A DNA stretch of 21,452 nucleotides, from IMG/VR virus record IMGVR_UViG_3300025168_000802, positions 1 to 21,452 of that record; one strand, 5' to 3'. The translations under genes were made by a program, and so were the position numbers. Source of the DNA: a virus. Shown in pieces: positions 21,267-21,452 of the stretch (within the stretch, counting starts at the first letter, position 1; the number at the start of each line of letters is the position of its first letter). The notes beneath the pieces were generated by a model that made no database searches, had not been told where the DNA came from, and worked only from the letters and a program-made list of their open reading frames with translations.

Positions 21267-21452
21267 TTATGCTGATACTTTTTGCTTACGAATAGCTTCA
21301 GCTAAAACAACCTGTCCACCTACACGTTTACGAGCTATATATCTTATAGAGCCTGTACTTGCTTGAGTGTATGGGTCACGCAAAATTGCTAATGAGATTC
21401 TATCTACGATAGTGTAAGCTCTTCTCATATCACCAAATACAATTGGGAAAAG
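21267..21452 (-). CDS. Major capsid protein, HK97 fold (3' end only)
   Basis: The C-terminal 61 residues are visible, ending at TAA 21269-21267. They contain GDMRRAYTIVDRISLAILRDPYTQ and IRYIARKRVGGQVVLAEAIRKQKVSA. That is the closing part of HK97-fold major capsid proteins (PF05065), with the typical 'GD-x-RRAYTIVDR ... DPYT ... RVGG-x-V---EA' pattern. The remainder lies beyond the right edge. Portal, protease and terminase would be expected further right. Confidence 0.85.
   Translation of the reverse strand, partial: LFPIVFGDMRRAYTIVDRISLAILRDPYTQASTGSIRYIARKRVGGQVVLAEAIRKQKVSA

Noticed and set aside
1-21452. CRISPR array, tRNA genes, integrase, att sites or insertion sequences
   Set aside because: I looked on both strands and saw no regular direct repeats with spacers, no cloverleaf-like segments, no recombinase motif and no terminal inverted repeats.

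Overview
The window looks like about 21 kb of a tailed-phage genome with siphovirus morphology. The DNA is AT-rich (I estimate about one third G+C by eye). The head and tail gene order matches long-tailed alphaproteobacterial phages and the Rhodobacter gene transfer agent. The low G+C, and tail-fibre domains of a kind common in marine environmental phages, suggest a marine alphaproteobacterial host such as a SAR11 or SAR116 relative. That host assignment is inference. I see no integrase, att site, tRNA, CRISPR array or insertion sequence.

Left arm (1-4864, plus strand): a tightly packed set of small early or regulatory genes. In order: the end of a gene with an SSB-type acidic tail (DEIPF), an HNH nuclease, a 2OG-Fe(II) oxygenase-like protein, a small HTH protein, a conserved phage protein, several small unknowns, a lipoprotein, a 59-residue coiled-coil protein, a CDKH-motif protein, a Cro/CI-type HTH protein and a second 2OG-Fe(II) oxygenase. 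Three sigma70-like promoters with 16-bp spacers divide this arm. Two of them are near copies carrying the same palindrome over the -10 element.

Right arm (4861-21452, minus strand, read right to left): the end of the HK97-type major capsid gene, a probable decoration protein and an intrinsic terminator. Then come the connector and neck genes, tail terminator, major tail protein, two tail chaperone reading frames joined by a probable -1 frameshift at A_AAA_AAC, tape measure, distal tail protein, baseplate hub, NlpC/P60-like protein, gpJ/megatron-like tip protein, appendage proteins and a large lectin-like fibre. The arm ends in a lysis cassette (XhlA-like protein, M15 peptidase, three-TM holin). 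The two arms meet tail to tail with a 4-bp stop-codon overlap.

The points most worth a second look are these. A cupredoxin-like domain keeps all four type 1 copper ligands and sits inside the baseplate hub protein. Two recognition motifs are nearly absent from the whole window: GCWGC (none found) and GATC (one found), which suggests escape from host restriction. The tail chaperone frameshift joins an otherwise uncalled reading frame. A duplicated promoter-operator cassette controls two early operons.
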